NCBI GenBank assembly: GCA_019321725.1 | Contig: CM033115.1 | Coordinates: 8,318,673-8,382,672 of the forward strand | Length of the DNA: 64,000 nt | Source: Paulownia fortunei | Taxonomy: Eukaryota > Streptophyta > Magnoliopsida > Lamiales > Paulowniaceae | Reading direction: 5' to 3' | Shown here: positions 23,259 to 35,345 of the stretch, in pieces | How the letters are laid out: each line of letters opens with the position of its first letter | How positions within the stretch are numbered: the stretch's first letter is position 1 | The notes under the pieces: model-generated | Told to the model about the DNA's origin: nothing | What the model saw: the letters and a program-made list of their open reading frames with translations, nothing else | Databases searched by the model: none | Position numbers and translations under genes: made by a program

Positions 23259-24735
23259 TGTAACACCTCCATTACTATACAACTACATATATTATATAAT
23301 TTGACATGATAAAACCTGTGTGCATGCATGGAATATTTTTTTTTGTTACACTTTAAGAAAAAATAAATCACTTTTTCCATGCACAACCCTATTTAAAATA
23401 CTTTCTAACATATGTCATGTATATAGCAGGATCAGTATTTATATAAAAGCACAACACCCACAACGATTCAATATTTGCATACTTATTTACAATAAAGTTT
23501 TAAAAGCGAAATAAACTACCAATCTAAAAATATAATACAACAGACTCAAAATATAACAAGCCAACAAAATAGCCCAACAGGTCGTCATCCATATACACAC
23601 TCTCTTAGACACCTGTAGGAGCTCCAATCGCTGCCCAGCCAATAAAAGATGCTTCAAGCATCGTCGTACTCACCTATAATGCATAAACTATATGAGCTAA
23701 TGCTCAGTAAGTAATGATTATGCCTGTTAAAGAATAATCCATAATATCAAATCATGCATATCAACATGTTATGCCCACAATGTAATTTTATGCATCAAAA
23801 TATTTCTCTCAAAATCATTTATTTCTTGGGCCCCTGAACAACGCTACTATCCTATACACCAGAAAAGAGCTCTGTACACCGCCATAATCCAATGGCCAAT
23901 AATCATATAAGCATGTAAATCCATGCATACTCATACGCATGCAAATCCATACACGCGAACCTGCAAATCCATGCATAAAATCATGCAAATCCATACATGC
24001 TTCTATTTAGAGATATTTTTCCATGTATTTAGAAGATGAAATGGTTCAGAATAAGGTTCAAGTCATGGCTGTTAGCTTAAAAGTGAAGAATAGGTTGAGG
24101 TGCTAGCTTGATAAGTCTAAGTATGAGGAGCATGTAATGGTATAATCTAATTTTTTCCCTTATCTTGTAGCCCTAATCTTGTGTGTCTCACATATTCTTA
24201 TTTGGTTGCAACCTATCTTCATCACCATTCATTCCCGTAGCATTTCTATGTCCGTTCATTAGGTTCTTCACCCAAAAAATCATCGGTTCTTGCCCGATTG
24301 ATAAGTTTGTGCATCGAAAGTGTTACAAGCCTATGAAACTAGTTATATAACATTTAAATTATAGTATTGTATGTCTAGTTGTCCCAAGTGTATGATTTAA
24401 ATATACATATAATATTAAAATTTATGATCGAACCGACTCCCTTTCTACAAACTTTTTGCTAACACACTTCGAACTCCTAAGGTTACCACGTGTAATCTAG
24501 CACTATTCACTATATTGATACCTAAATTTCTTCTTATTTCAATACAAAATCAACCACTTAGGTTAGGGGATTCGATAATCAATACCATGCGAGAGCTTCA
24601 AAATTAAGTTTAATGGTTAACAACGCCGTATAAAATGAATTATATGATATCATACCAATGAAAATAGCATGTAATTAGCATGTAATGCATGATTCATATG
24701 TGGTCATGTGAGTAGTAAGAGGCTCGGGTAGCATA
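23259..24735 (-). repeat. 5' LTR of element C with a 1.4-kb internal deletion
   Basis: Matches 15655-16393 (from TGTAACACC to the CATGCA cluster), then jumps at about 24003 to sequence equal to 17789-18517 (TATTTAGAGATATTTTTCCA). The missing part includes the candidate TATA box. The right end reads GGTAGCATA where the partner has GGTATCACA. Confidence 0.85.
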
Positions 24736-24740
24736 GTTCT
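24736..24740. other. Target-site duplication of element C, right copy
   Basis: GTTCT, identical to 15650-15654. Confidence 0.85.
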
Positions 24741-25552
24741 TAGGTGGGCATATTTAAATTTCCTTAAAACTAATTTTAATGTTTGTAGTTGATTATTTGT
24801 AGGTTATCCATGGAGACACACTTTGCTTGGGCTGAACTTGATATATTAGAAAGTTTAGATAGATTGAACTTGACATTTGATGCTTGCTATAAGAATGAAT
24901 GAGAAGTGTAAGACTGGAAAATCTTAGAAGGGATCTTTGACCAACCATCAAACCTTAATTTTTCTTGAGAATGCAGGCCCCATTGTCACAAGTGGACTAC
25001 AAATAATTCCACTATTTTGCATGAGTCCATATGAATAAATTAGGAATTTCTAAGAATTTTCTAGACAGTCCCTTCTATACTAGCATTTACTACTTGATAT
25101 GGCAATACTAAAATTCCAATTTTGCCCTTTTTATTAACAAAATTGCAAAGACTCTATGGATTTGCATTTTTTTGTAGGTCCTAACCTAACTTGACTATCA
25201 GTTGAGCTAACCCATAAATTATGATCATTAGATTGAGCTATGATATGACCAGAGAACTAGTAAGATGATTCCACTTGGCTCCAGACATTTGCAGTCCACA
25301 TGTCAAACCTGCTATAAATACTCTTCTACTAAACAATCTTAGGGTAATTTAATACTTTGACCTTCAGTTCACTATTAGTTTTTATGATCTCAACCTCTCA
25401 ACTTCTACTAACTTTGGCATCGGAGGGTCTTGATTAGGTTGTGGCTACCTAAGCTAGCCTATGTTTGCTTGTGTCGCAGGTTATTTTTAAACTCTTATGT
25501 TATTTCAATCGAACTCTTATGGACCTGACCTGAGGGTGTACTGATTTCACCC
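24741..25552 (+). repeat. Inner part of the 5' LTR of element D (Tat-type)
   Basis: Lies directly upstream of a Tat-type primer site. It contains CTTTGGCATCGGAGGGTC (25411-25428), a block I know as conserved near the 3' end of Tat-lineage LTRs. The outer part of the LTR is separated by element C and may be the 15234-15654 segment. No TG start has been identified. Confidence 0.65.
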
Positions 25553-25559
25553 AAATATG

Positions 25560-25580
25560 TTGGCGCTGTCTATGGAAAAG
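25560..25580 (+). other. Primer-binding site of element D
   Basis: TTGGCGCTGTCTATGGAAAAG, close to the TTGGCGCCGTCTGTGGGAA site usual in Tat-lineage gypsy elements. Confidence 0.75.
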
Positions 25581-25920
25581 TAAAGAACTTTAATGAATAG
25601 ATGAGTGTTAAAAAGCTTTCCATGAACTAAATTGCTACCTAACCTCACCCTATTATTGATGAAGCCTGTAAAGAAGGACCACTATTCCTTTATTTTGCTA
25701 TTTTGTGTTGAGTTTTGAGTTCTGTCCTAGTAAAAGATGAAGGGAAACCAACTGGCCTATTTATATTATAAGTAAGGTGCTACAAGTAGCAAAAGAGAGA
25801 TAGTTGGAAGTAGAAAAGTTAGCATCTGCACTGGTAACCTTGGCATGAAGATTGAGACCATGTTTTTCATCCTAAGAGATCATAGTGTTAACTAATCAAC
25901 CATTAAAGTAGAATCTAGCT
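25581..25920 (+). other. Element D leader with gag and RT deleted
   Basis: Between the primer site and RNase H there are only about 350 bases, where 3 kb or more of gag, protease and RT would be expected. I recognise no gag or RT motif in it. Confidence 0.6.
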
Positions 25921-26420
25921 TGATCAGAGGTGTCGAGTTAACTAGTTTATTGGTCAGTCAAACTAGGATAGTTCGACATGATAGAGCATGTCAGTTGTCA
26001 AAGAATAGGTCCTTAACATTTTTTATTGAGATGTCAAACCCACAAGAAGAGAAGGTGGTGGAACTATAGATGCAATATGTGGATAGATAGGCCACAACCT
26101 AAAGGGGATGGGTGGGCATAATATTACAAGGACCAAACATTGTGGAGATTGTTGTTGCGCTTAAATTAGACTTTAAGGTTACTAATAATAAGGCAGAATA
26201 TGAAGTACTGATAGTAGGAATGAAAATGGCCCTTAAGTGCCAAGTTAAAAGGTTAATGGCATACACAGATTCCTAATTAGTGGCATTGCAAATGGATGGA
26301 ACATTTGAGGCAAACAAAAAAATCTATGATGGACTACCTCTCTAGAGCAAAGTAGTTGATGGCGCAGTTTAAACAATTTTAATTAAACTAAGAGTTATGA
26401 CGATGCTCTTGCCCATTTCG
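25920..26420 (+). pseudogene. Element D RNase H remnant
   Basis: Tat-lineage elements carry an archaeal-type RNase H. In broken frames the translation shows GWVGIILQGPNIVEIVVALK near 26108, FKVTNNKAEYEVLIVGMKMA near 26171 (NNKAEYEALI-type block with the catalytic Glu), and MAYTDS near 26258 (catalytic Asp). Upstream, 25935-26060 matches the connection segment (LVNWSV, HVSCQRIGP, FFIEMSNPQEE). The first catalytic Asp region is lost to stops. Confidence 0.8.
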
Positions 26421-26584
26421 TGAGCTCAATATCTGAGACCAATAGTTGCCGTGTAGTAGTTTTGGTTGCCAAGCATCCAGAGATGGGTTTCAAAAAAGTA
26501 AATGATCAATAGTTGCCCAAAGAAAGGGTTGATGTTGATCTTTTTTTCCCAAAATAATTGAATTGAAGACAAAAAATTATTTTT

Positions 26585-27660
26585 TGACATGTAACCTTAT
26601 AACTGACCTAATAGAGGTGCATGGACTCAAGATCAAGTTCACGAGGTTCCAATTTATGGAAGATCTCTACAAAAGTAAGTAGGGGGTCCCTTTTTGAAAT
26701 ATCTATTGCCTTATAGGGCTTTATACGTGATGCGAGAGGTCCAGGAAGTTGCATAAATCATTTTAGGGGGTATTTTAGCCCAAAAGATTTTATGTCACGG
26801 AATTTTTGGTCAATATTAGCATATGACGCCATGGATTTCAAGAAGAAGTGCGAGAAATGCCATTTTTATGCAAAATGGTTAAACCAGCCCGCTATCCCAA
26901 TGGAACAAATTCTTATAACTTATCCTTTTAATTACTGGGGCATCGACATCTTAGGGGACCATTCACTAGCAAAAGCCCAGAAATAGTTCATTATAGTTGT
27001 TGTTTAGTACTTCGCCAAATGGATATAAGTAGAAGCCATCACAAAGATCTTTAAGACTAAGGTGATGGACTTCTTATGGAAAAATATAATATACAGGTTT
27101 AGCATTTCGATGTATTAATCTTTGATTATAGGACATAATTCTAAGTGAAAAAAGTGATCGCATAGTTTGAAGAAATAAAGATTGGATAAAACTTCACTAG
27201 TAGAGAATCCACATGCCAACAAATTAAAGTGGCTAATAGGATCATTCTCCAGCACTTGAAAACAATGCTTGAATGTTTTAAGTCCTACTGGGTAGACAAA
27301 CAACTGAGAGTTCTATGGGCATATCGAACCACCCCAAGGACGTCCATAGGAGAAACATTATTTTGCTTAGTGTATGGATCAGATGTTTGATCCTAGTGGA
27401 GATCAGAAAGACCACCCACATGATTGATTAGAAATAAGTTGAAGCAAATGAGGAATCTAAGGTCACAAATCTCAACTAGATTGAGGAGAAAAGAGACCAA
27501 GCTTTCCTTGAGATTCAAGTAGAAAAAAGCAAGATGCAACTGAGTACAATAGGTGGATGAAACCTAGAAGTTTTCAGGCTAGGATCTAGTATTAAAAAAG
27601 ATGGAAGTGTTCAAACACGTGGGTAAACTCGATCCCAGTTTGGAAGGCCCTTACTAGATC
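26585..27660 (+). pseudogene. Element D integrase remnant
   Basis: Zinc-binding domain and core in alternating frames. 26792-26986 gives FKKKCEKCHFYAKWLNQPAI (the CxxC of the H2C2 site) and YPFNYWGIDILGDHS with the first catalytic Asp. Then come FAKWI and VEAITKI near 27012-27050. ANRIILQHLKTMLECFKSYW with WAYRTTPRTSIGETLF (27229-27365) gives the core's 3' part, closely matching Tat-type integrases. The C-terminal QIEEKRDQAFLEIQ-like stretch is at about 27475-27540. Confidence 0.85.
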
Positions 27661-28292
27661 ATTAAGATATCAAAAAGATCATAAAGATATTATTTGGAAA
27701 AGATAAGAGAATGTCTTAAGTACCCTAAACATGATCAGCAAGAAATCATAATGAAGCGATCTAAAAGAGATCATAAAATATCTCAAAAATATTGAGATAC
27801 AACACATCAAAATGATTTGAAAGAGACCATAAAGATATTATATGGAATATTTCATTGGAACATTGTCTGAAAAAGCAACCTAGAAACACAACTTGTAAGA
27901 AATAAAAAAATAGATAATTAATATTGTGAAAATGATAAAAAAGGCACAATCATAATTGCCATCATAACACGTTAATCACATGAAGAGACCAGATAGCAAT
28001 TTGATTGAGAAAATAAGCATAAACTAATTATGGAGATCAAATTATGTCGATTTATGTCCTAAAAAAGATAAAGATTTCCTAGGGAAATTAACAAAAAAAG
28101 GGATCAAACAAACTCCACAAGCTATTTAAGATTCAGTGATCACTTCATAGTAACAAAAGAAAAGAAAAATGAAGGGTCAGATATTAGCTTGTTTGGGGAC
28201 CTAGGGAGTTGGAGCATCCGATAATTCTTTGTTAGTGTTTTCACTGTTGGGGAAGATGGCACCCTCATTGTTATGAGGTTCATTGGATTTCC
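27661..28292 (+). other. Element D spacer after integrase with short direct repeats
   Basis: Non-coding and AT-rich. GATCATAAAGATATTAT (27677) recurs as GACCATAAAGATATTAT (27825), with a partial copy at 27769 (GATCATAAAATATCTC). Tat-type elements often have repeats between pol and the 3' LTR. No gene seen. Confidence 0.6.
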
Positions 28293-30597
28293 TTAATACT
28301 TTGTTATGAAATAGAATAATTCATCATCCATAGGCTTGGGTTCATCAAGATCCTTATGAGGGTTTAGTGCAGTGACATCAAAAGCAGATGTGAAACTATT
28401 AAGTTTGGTAAGCTCACTTTTCAATACCTAACACTTCGAAGTCAGCAGCCTTTGCAGCCAATAATTCTCATAATTAGGTAACTTCATGAAATCTCGAGTT
28501 GTATAGATTTGGGATCGCTTGGTCATGTTAGCAAACTCTTCTGAAGCTAATTCCTGGTGACCAGCGATCCTACACCCATCAAAGGAGTCTTGAACCTTCT
28601 TGGATAACCTCATCCTTTCCCTATCTACCTCCGACATCTCCAAAGACTTCTTTAAATCCTCCGTGATCTGGTTTTACATCCCCAAGAGCTTTTTCTGCTT
28701 CTCTATGGACTCTTCCCTTTCTCTTTGCTCTGTGCGGCAAGTTTCTCTTTAACCATGCGCTTTAATTTGGCCCAAGCATTGTCAAAATTATCGTTTCTCT
28801 TGAAACTTCTTAGCAGCGGCATCTAAAGCTAATTTTTCATATCTCTAATAGGCATACTAGAGAGTTAGCTAGTGATCCCTAAAACACATAAATATAAAAA
28901 TGAATTAAGTACACATACCAATAATGAAATTTTGATTATATAAAAACTTGAGGGGGTTAGGTCATACTTGCAGCATATTGTGGGCGTAGTGCTCCTAAAG
29001 CCGAGGAAATGTTATTAAGAAGAGGGCCACTTTACCTAACCAAAGCAGGCTTGATTTGAAGATCTTATACGAATCCTGTGAGGCTTCATTCTCAAAACCA
29101 AACTCCTAGATGAGATATCCTAATTACGGATCAATCGAGTGCTCGAGAACTCATTTGTGATGACTGAGAACTTTGGCTAGGAAGATGATCTGGTGCCTTG
29201 GTTAACTATCTTTCCTAATGCTCTATTTGCTTAAGAGTTTTAGGATCTATTTTATCTCTATTGATCGACTTCTCAGTACGAGCTCTTTTACTTGGCTTAT
29301 TGCTCTTTGAGCTTTTATTTATTTTTGCTTCTTTACCTTACACTTGTCCTGGCATGAGGGCCCGACCTCATCAAAAGCAACAATCTACCGAGACTCAGGT
29401 ATATTGTAGGTAGGCAAAGGGTTTGGCTTCAAATCGAAAACGACTACTAGGAGTTGAATCGTAGTAGGAGATTGATGCTCAGAGCACGCCATTGTAGCGG
29501 GGTCATAAATGATTGAGGAGCTGGTTAGGCAGAGACTAGAGCTTGAGCTTGAGTTGTATCCTTTTTTTCTTTGAAAATCTTCCCAATTACTAATGCACGA
29601 ACATTTATTCATGCAATGAAAGCACAAGTAACTAATATCAACCAAAGAAGTGAAAATTTTGGAAAAAAGCAAGATTTACCAAGTATTTCATGGACAGATT
29701 GAGGAGTCGAGCTATAACCCACATGGGCGAATATACGTTCATTCATGAACTTCTTGACATCCTACCAACATTAGGTTAACCTCGAGATAAAGTTCTCACC
29801 CTAGTTAACTGCACCTAAATTTCAAGGTTGATGTCTAGAGGTTCGCCAGTCTGTATAAACTCATTAAGGGTGATCTCGAGGAGTTTGGAATGAAAGTAAA
29901 CCTATTTCTCCTTGTGGTTAAGGAGGAGTAAAGGTGATGAAGGAGTTTGCAATTGGGATAAGGGTTGAGATAGAAGAATCTAGCCATGCCAGTCTTCACA
30001 GATGTCGTAACAGAATACAAGGCCCAAAACTTTTTGAAAAAGGGGTCAACGTGATAACTACGCATTTAGAATAAACAACCCTAAGATGTGCCTAATTGAG
30101 TTCGGACTAAGTTGAGTGGGACTTGCCTCTAAGCGAGTAATTTTATTTTCTACGAAATTAGGAATAGGGAATCTCAAACCTGCCTTTGGCTATATTGAGA
30201 GCCTTACAGTGTGGGGGATGTTTGTGCATCCAATCACGAGTGAAATGACTTATTATTTTAAAATCTTAGATGAATAAAGAACTAACATCTAATACTAAAG
30301 GCCTTAGAGTTCTGTAAAACGGACATAAAAAACCTAAGGGGTTGTAAGCCTAATAGTCTCTTCACTAGGGTCGATTTCATTATTAGTAGACTCATCCTTC
30401 TAGTCTCCATCTTCTTAAGGGTTGAGCTCTGAGGAAAAACTTTCGGATACCTCGATGTAGAAGGAATCACTGGTCGTGGGTTATTTGGGTACACCCATGC
30501 CTAATTTAGCAGGACTTTGAATTAGTCCAGTCATGTCTCCAAAGCTTAATCTTGAGTCTTATGAACTAGAAGAAAGAATGTTTATGCTATGAGTTTG
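28293..30597 (-). pseudogene. Element D antisense reading frame, main part (putative gypsy-type transposon protein)
   Basis: Remnant of a large frame running against the element's own gag-pol, between integrase and the missing 3' LTR. Antisense frames here are known in Tat-lineage elements (for example gene23 of maize Grande). Reading 30597 to 28293 on the minus strand: a serine/acidic N-terminal part; then GLRFPIPNFVENKITRLEAS and PTQLSPNSI (about 30100-30190), like the Pfam 'putative gypsy type transposon' family (PF04195, from memory). Next is FFKKFWALYSVTTSVKTGMA with RRNRFTFIP (29890-30050). A Lys/Glu-rich coiled-coil-like stretch (28600-28760) leads to YTTRDFMKLPNYENYWLQRL (28450-28520). 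The end is a stop at 28293-28295. Many stops and shifts; function unknown. The N-terminus continues at 40033-40067. Confidence 0.65.
30593..30597. other. Target-site duplication of element E, left copy
   Basis: GTTTG, repeated at 40033-40037 directly after element E. Confidence 0.85.
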
Positions 30598-32763
30598 ACT
30601 TGGGTTTGTTATTATCGTAGGGCATGGACAACAAAAAAATAAAATTTTAATAAAAATAAAAATTTATCAAATCAATTTATCCCCTCGATTCAGAAGTGAT
30701 TCTAACGATCATGCTTATTCAAGTGAATATATATAAAATAAATATATTAATTTAGATTATTCTTTTTGTACACTCCGATTGTTGTAGAGAATGAAGCAAT
30801 CAAATGCTTATCCTGAACTTTCAGAACTCGCAGGGATTTAAGTGTCTCCCCTCTATCGGGTATAATATAAAAAAAATAGCACCAATGAAAAAGATTTGCT
30901 AGTACCATTTTAATTTTTTATTAATCTGAATCCAGAGTAAATTTTGCCTTTTTGATCTAATTGATAGATCAAGAACAAACTTTCAAAAATAATAAAGATT
31001 TATTCTTTAAGTTCTTGAAACTTGGATATAAAGAAAATATCAAGAAACTCATTTTCTTTTAAAGAACAAGAAAATCAAGATTTCAGAAAACACCTTTTAT
31101 TTTTCTTTCTTTTATTTTCTTTTCTTGGAGAGAAAAATAGAAGACTTAACAAAATAATTTTTTTGCTAATTAATACATGTAATTTTCATCCATCCCCATA
31201 TATATGGGCTGAAAATTTTCTCCTATTTCAACTCTTGGAGAGTTTGTCAATTTTGAACTATTTCAAAGTTTGATAGTGGAAGGATTCTAAATCTTCCAAC
31301 AACTCTTTTCTTTTTCTCTCTTCAATGTATATGAACTTGTTTGAGACTACATTTGTTATCAAAATTGTCTACATACATTCTTAATATTAATTTAAACTCT
31401 TCAAATAATATCAAGAAGGATATATATCAAATATATACCTAAAATATATTTGTATAAAATAAATCCTATAAAAATTGATCAATTTATTCATTATTTATAA
31501 ATATGCTAAAATAAATCATATTTATTTAATTTATTCTCTTCATATACTAATAGACTTCTTAAGTGATCCACATTAATATTTGGGTTTGGACTCAAAAATC
31601 CACAAATTAATCTAATTGATTTAATCCCAAATTAGTAAATCCAGTTGATTGATTATAATTTACTCCAATTGGCCTTTCTAATCAAATTTGGTCTAATTAA
31701 ATAATCCAATTACTTAATTGAATAATTCAATTTAACCAATAAACTAAATAGAATCCTTAATTAGTTAATTAATCAATATTAGTTAATAAATTCCCAACCA
31801 TTTGATAAATCTCAAAATTAGAAATGTTACTTTTCATAAAGATGTGTGACCCTCTTAAGTTCACTACTGAGCTAGTAGTGGGCTTGCAATATTTGCAACT
31901 TAAGAACAATAATTATTCTAATTAATTAATCCACTTTGATCTAACTTCTTAATTCTAAAAATCTCACTATCCATTAAAACACCAAGCAAGTAGTTATCAC
32001 AAAGTAGTCTTAGGTCATGAAATAGTGAGTAAGCCTAATTCAGTTGTGAGTACCATACACATTCAGTCCTTTCGATAGCTAATCTCCCGATTGAATCTAG
32101 GGTATGGATTATAAGTTGAAACCCTAAATGATTCAATAACTGTAATTCCATTTCAAGTTCCAATGATTCCTATTGAATCATTGGCCAAGATTTTTGAATC
32201 ACGAATTATAAAAATATAAGAGATTCTCTTATTTAAAAAGATAAATATTAAATTCTATATTGACCATTGACAAACTTCCATGTACACCAGTGCAACACGT
32301 AGCATACATCCTTTATGATTGTTAAGCAATGAGAAGATATATCAAAGTGCTACAAAAATTCTAATTTCGACATGCAAAGCCTCTAGATAAGAATTTTTTA
32401 CGGGTCATGTTCGGTGTACTTATTCCCTAACAAATACCTACATACATACACTTGTGGCTCTACATTAATGCCAATGGAATGCGACATCCTCATCTCATGA
32501 GCATACATCGTATGTGCAAGTCTTACTAAGCTATTTGATGTCCCATATCAAAAAGCTCAACTCGAAACTTATTTAAGAGCAAAGCCTTAGAGGCATGTTC
32601 TATGATCGCCATTATATGCGTGACCATGCCTTGTAGCTAAATTTGTTTTAAGGACTTTATCTAATATGTATGAGTAAAAGATTAAAGATATAAGATAAAT
32701 AAAATGCCTTTTTTATTATTATGATTCCCAATAAGATTGTCTTTACAAAAGAAAAAGAGTATA
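30598..32763 (-). repeat. 3' LTR of element E
   Basis: Starts ACTTGGGTTTGTTATTATCG where the partner has TGTTGGCTTCGCTATTATCG. It follows 37744-40032 with substitutions, lacks a segment of about 65 bases near 32365 (between AAAGTGCTACAA and TTCGACATGC), and ends early. After AAAAAGAGTATAAT the partner's last 50 or so bases and the polypurine tract are missing. Open frames inside it (for example 31022-31273) are not genes. Confidence 0.85.
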
Positions 32764-33160
32764 ATTATTTGATATCGTTTGATTATGTGCTTAGATCTTT
32801 GATAAGATGTTGGCTTCTTTGCTTGCACAATGGCTCCATTGTTATCACGGTAAATCATTACTACATCAAAAATAGATGGAACTACACCCAACCTTGAATG
32901 AAATTTCTTATTTTTGCTGCATCTGATGCAACTATATATTCAGCTTCGGTAGTAGAGTTTGCAGTCGTCTCTTGCTTGGAACTCTTCCAACTGACCACAC
33001 CACTATTCAGGATGAATATGTATCTAGACATAGACTTTGAGTCGTCTATATCAGACCAAAAATAAGAGTTTGTATATTCCTCCAGTTTTAGTTCTCCATT
33101 ACTGTATATTATAAAGATATCCTTAGTCATTTTCAAGTACTTGAGGATCATCTTAATGAC
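32682..33160 (-). pseudogene. Element E RNase H remnant
   Basis: Frame 33151-32882: YSNGELKLEEYTNSYFWSDI (block with the first catalytic Asp, partly changed), DDSKSMSRYIFILNSGVVSW, KSSKQETTANSTTEAEYIVA (with the catalytic Glu) and ASDAAK. After a frameshift, 32891-32682: GVVPSIFDVVMIYRDNNGAI (YCDN-type block, Asp kept) and HIIKRYQII. This is the standard C-terminus of a copia polyprotein. Confidence 0.9.
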
Positions 33161-33163
33161 TTT

Positions 33164-33990
33164 TTAGTGTTCTTCCCCTGTATTGAACTGATATCTGCTT
33201 GTGACACTCAAAGCATATGTTATATCAGACCTTGTACACAACATTACATATATTATGCTCCCTATTGCGGAAGCATAATGTATGCGAGCCATCTTTTCTC
33301 TCTCTTCAGGTATCTTAGGAGACATAACATTAGAGAGTGAAACCCCACGACTCATAGGAAGGAATTCTCGCTTAGATTCCTCCATGCTAAACCTTTTTAG
33401 CACTTTAACTATATATATGGATTGGGATAGTCTGATCATCCTTTTGGATTTATCTCTATAGATCTTTATCCCTAAGATAAAAGATGCATCTCCCAAGTCC
33501 TTCATGGAAAACTAATTAGACAACCAAGTTCTCATTCACTACAATATCCTCACATGATTCACAATAAGTAGGATGTCATCATTATATAGCATAAAAAATG
33601 TAACTACACTCCTACTAACCTTTTTATAGACACATGGTTCATCCAGGTTCTTATGAAAATCAAAAATTTTTATTGTTTCATCAAATTGGATGTTCCAACT
33701 CCTCAAAACTTGTTTAAGTCTATAAATGGAACTCTAGAGCTTGTAAACTTTTTGCTCACTCCCACTGGATGTGAAGCCTTCTGGCTACTTCATATAGATC
33801 TCTTCTTTAATGTTTCCAGTAAAGAAAGTGGTCTTCACATCCATTTTTCATATCTCATAGTCATAATATGTAGATATGGCCAGCAGTATCCGAATTGATT
33901 TAAGCATTATTACTAGTGATTATCCATAGCTTCATGGATCATTATCTAAGGGGAGTCCCTCTTTTTTGTTCTCTAACAACAAGATGTACC
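33164..33990 (-). pseudogene. Element E reverse transcriptase remnant
   Basis: Frame 33505-33164: FSMKDLGDASFILGIKI, DKSKRMIRLSQSIYI and RSDITYALSVTSRYQ. Upstream in other frames: FFMLYNDDILLI (about 33575-33610), where the usual YVDDIL box has Asn for Val, and YRLKQVLRSWNIQFDE, EEIYMKQPEGF-like and EKWM/RPLSLLE pieces up to about 33900. The N-terminal third of RT is missing or unrecognisable. Confidence 0.85.
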
Positions 33991-34059
33991 TTTTAGGTAC
34001 CCTTGTGACCCTTTCGAGCCTTCGAAGGGGTTGTACCTTAGAGGGCCCAGCATGAGCTG

Positions 34060-34830
34060 GTGTGTTATCACTGTAGTAGTTGAGGCATTATGTTATTCTT
34101 GAATTTCTTCATGTTCCACAACTTTGCCACTTCTCTCTAAAATAAATTCTTCTTCAAGAAAAGTGGCATTCCTCAAAACAAACACCTTTTGTTATGAGGT
34201 GTCATAGAAATAGTATTCAATAGACTCCTTTGGATACCATACAAACTTGCATCAGCTGGATCTCATATCCAACTTATCTTCCACTTGTTACATCACATAA
34301 GCAGCACACCCCCATACCATAAGGTATTTATGGAAAGGTATCCTTCCATACTACATCTCATATGATGTTTTAGGCATGACTTTAGATGGCACCCTCTTTA
34401 ATAGGTATGTCGTAGTTCCAAGGCAGAACCCTAAACTAAAAGAAGTAATGTAGTGAAATTTATCATGGATCAAACCTTGTCCAACAAGGTTCGATTCCTA
34501 TGTTCCGTAACTCCTTTAAGTTGTGGAGTAGAAGGAGGAGTCCACTGTGAGAGAATCTCATTCTCTTTTAGATTATCAAAAAACTTTGTGCTTAGGTATT
34601 CACCTCCTTGATCAGATCAAAGAATCTTTATACTTAAGGCAATTTGTTTCTCTACTTCGATTCTGAATTTTTTGAACTTTTTAAGTACTTCAGACTTATA
34701 TCTCAAAGGCACACATAACTATATCTAGATAAGTCATCAGTAAAGGTTAAGATGTAGTTATAGTTCCCATGGGCAGTAACACTTAGCGGCCTACATACAT
34801 TTGTATAGATCAAATCCAATAGATGTTTGG
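34060..34830 (-). pseudogene. Element E integrase remnant
   Basis: Minus strand from 34830: LIYTNVCRPLSVTAHGNYNY, where the first catalytic Asp of the HTD motif has become Asn. Then SDQGGEYLSTKFFDNL near 34600 with the second Asp, TPQLKGVTEHRNRTLLD near 34500-34550 with the Glu region, and MVWGCAAYVM and FVLRNATFLEEEFILER at 34120-34310 (copia integrase C-terminus). Frames shift at least twice. Confidence 0.85.
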
Positions 34831-35345
34831 CTCACTCCACTTGTCCAACAAATGAAAATTTGGTTATCTTTCCTTTAAGACAGGATTCACATATTGGCAG
34901 TTCTTGCTCGTTCTTTAAATCAAGCAATTGTGCCAACTTGTTAAACTCTTTCTCATAAATATGCCCTAATCTTGTGTGCCATAAGCTTATGGAATTATGA
35001 TTATCTAATTTTCTTTTATTTTGTTGAATTGTGAACATGGGTTTATGGGGAGTAATAGTATATAAATAATTCATCAGAGAACCAAAATAGATAAAATCAA
35101 AATATTTGAAAATGGAACAATTTTCATTCGCAATGGTAAATCTAAAACCTACTCTATCTAATGTTGGAATAGTGATAATGTTCTTAATAATATATGTAAT
35201 GAAAAGATAATTATTTAAAACTATTACAGAACCATTCTTTAAAAGCTAGATTAATGGTGCTTATAGATAATGTAGCAACTCTTGCTCCATTCCCCAACCT
35301 AAGGACCGTCACTCCTCCATCCAGTTTTCTACTTCTTATCATCAT
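34831..35345 (-). pseudogene. Element E protease region and GAG-preintegrase remnant
   Basis: Frame 35074-34832: SISLWHTRLGHIYEKEFNKL and ICESCLKGKITKFSF, the H..C..C zinc-binding domain before copia integrases. The 270 bases upstream (to 35345) hold the protease end in broken frames; the protease active-site area appears at the end of the gag frame as WVLNTDCSLHICNN (35350-35400), with Asp kept. Confidence 0.8.

Larger units (their letters stand above)
15655..24735 (-). mobile_element. Element C: Tekay/Del-type chromovirus, complete but decayed
   Basis: Flanked by the 5-bp duplication GTTCT. On the minus strand it runs: 5' LTR 24735-23259, methionine-tRNA type primer site 23255-23241, gag, protease, RT, RNase H, integrase, chromodomain, polypurine tract 18532-18518, 3' LTR 18517-15655. 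LTR ends are TGTGATACC...GGTGTTACA, with TG/CA borders. The domain order, the RT wording ([21 protein letters not shown]) and the chromodomain point to the Tekay lineage. The 5' LTR has lost about 1.4 kb internally, and gag-pol has several stops. Confidence 0.9.

Noticed and set aside
31022..31273. 83-codon plus-strand open frame
   Set aside because: Entirely inside the 3' LTR of E; the corresponding stretch of the 5' LTR is not open.
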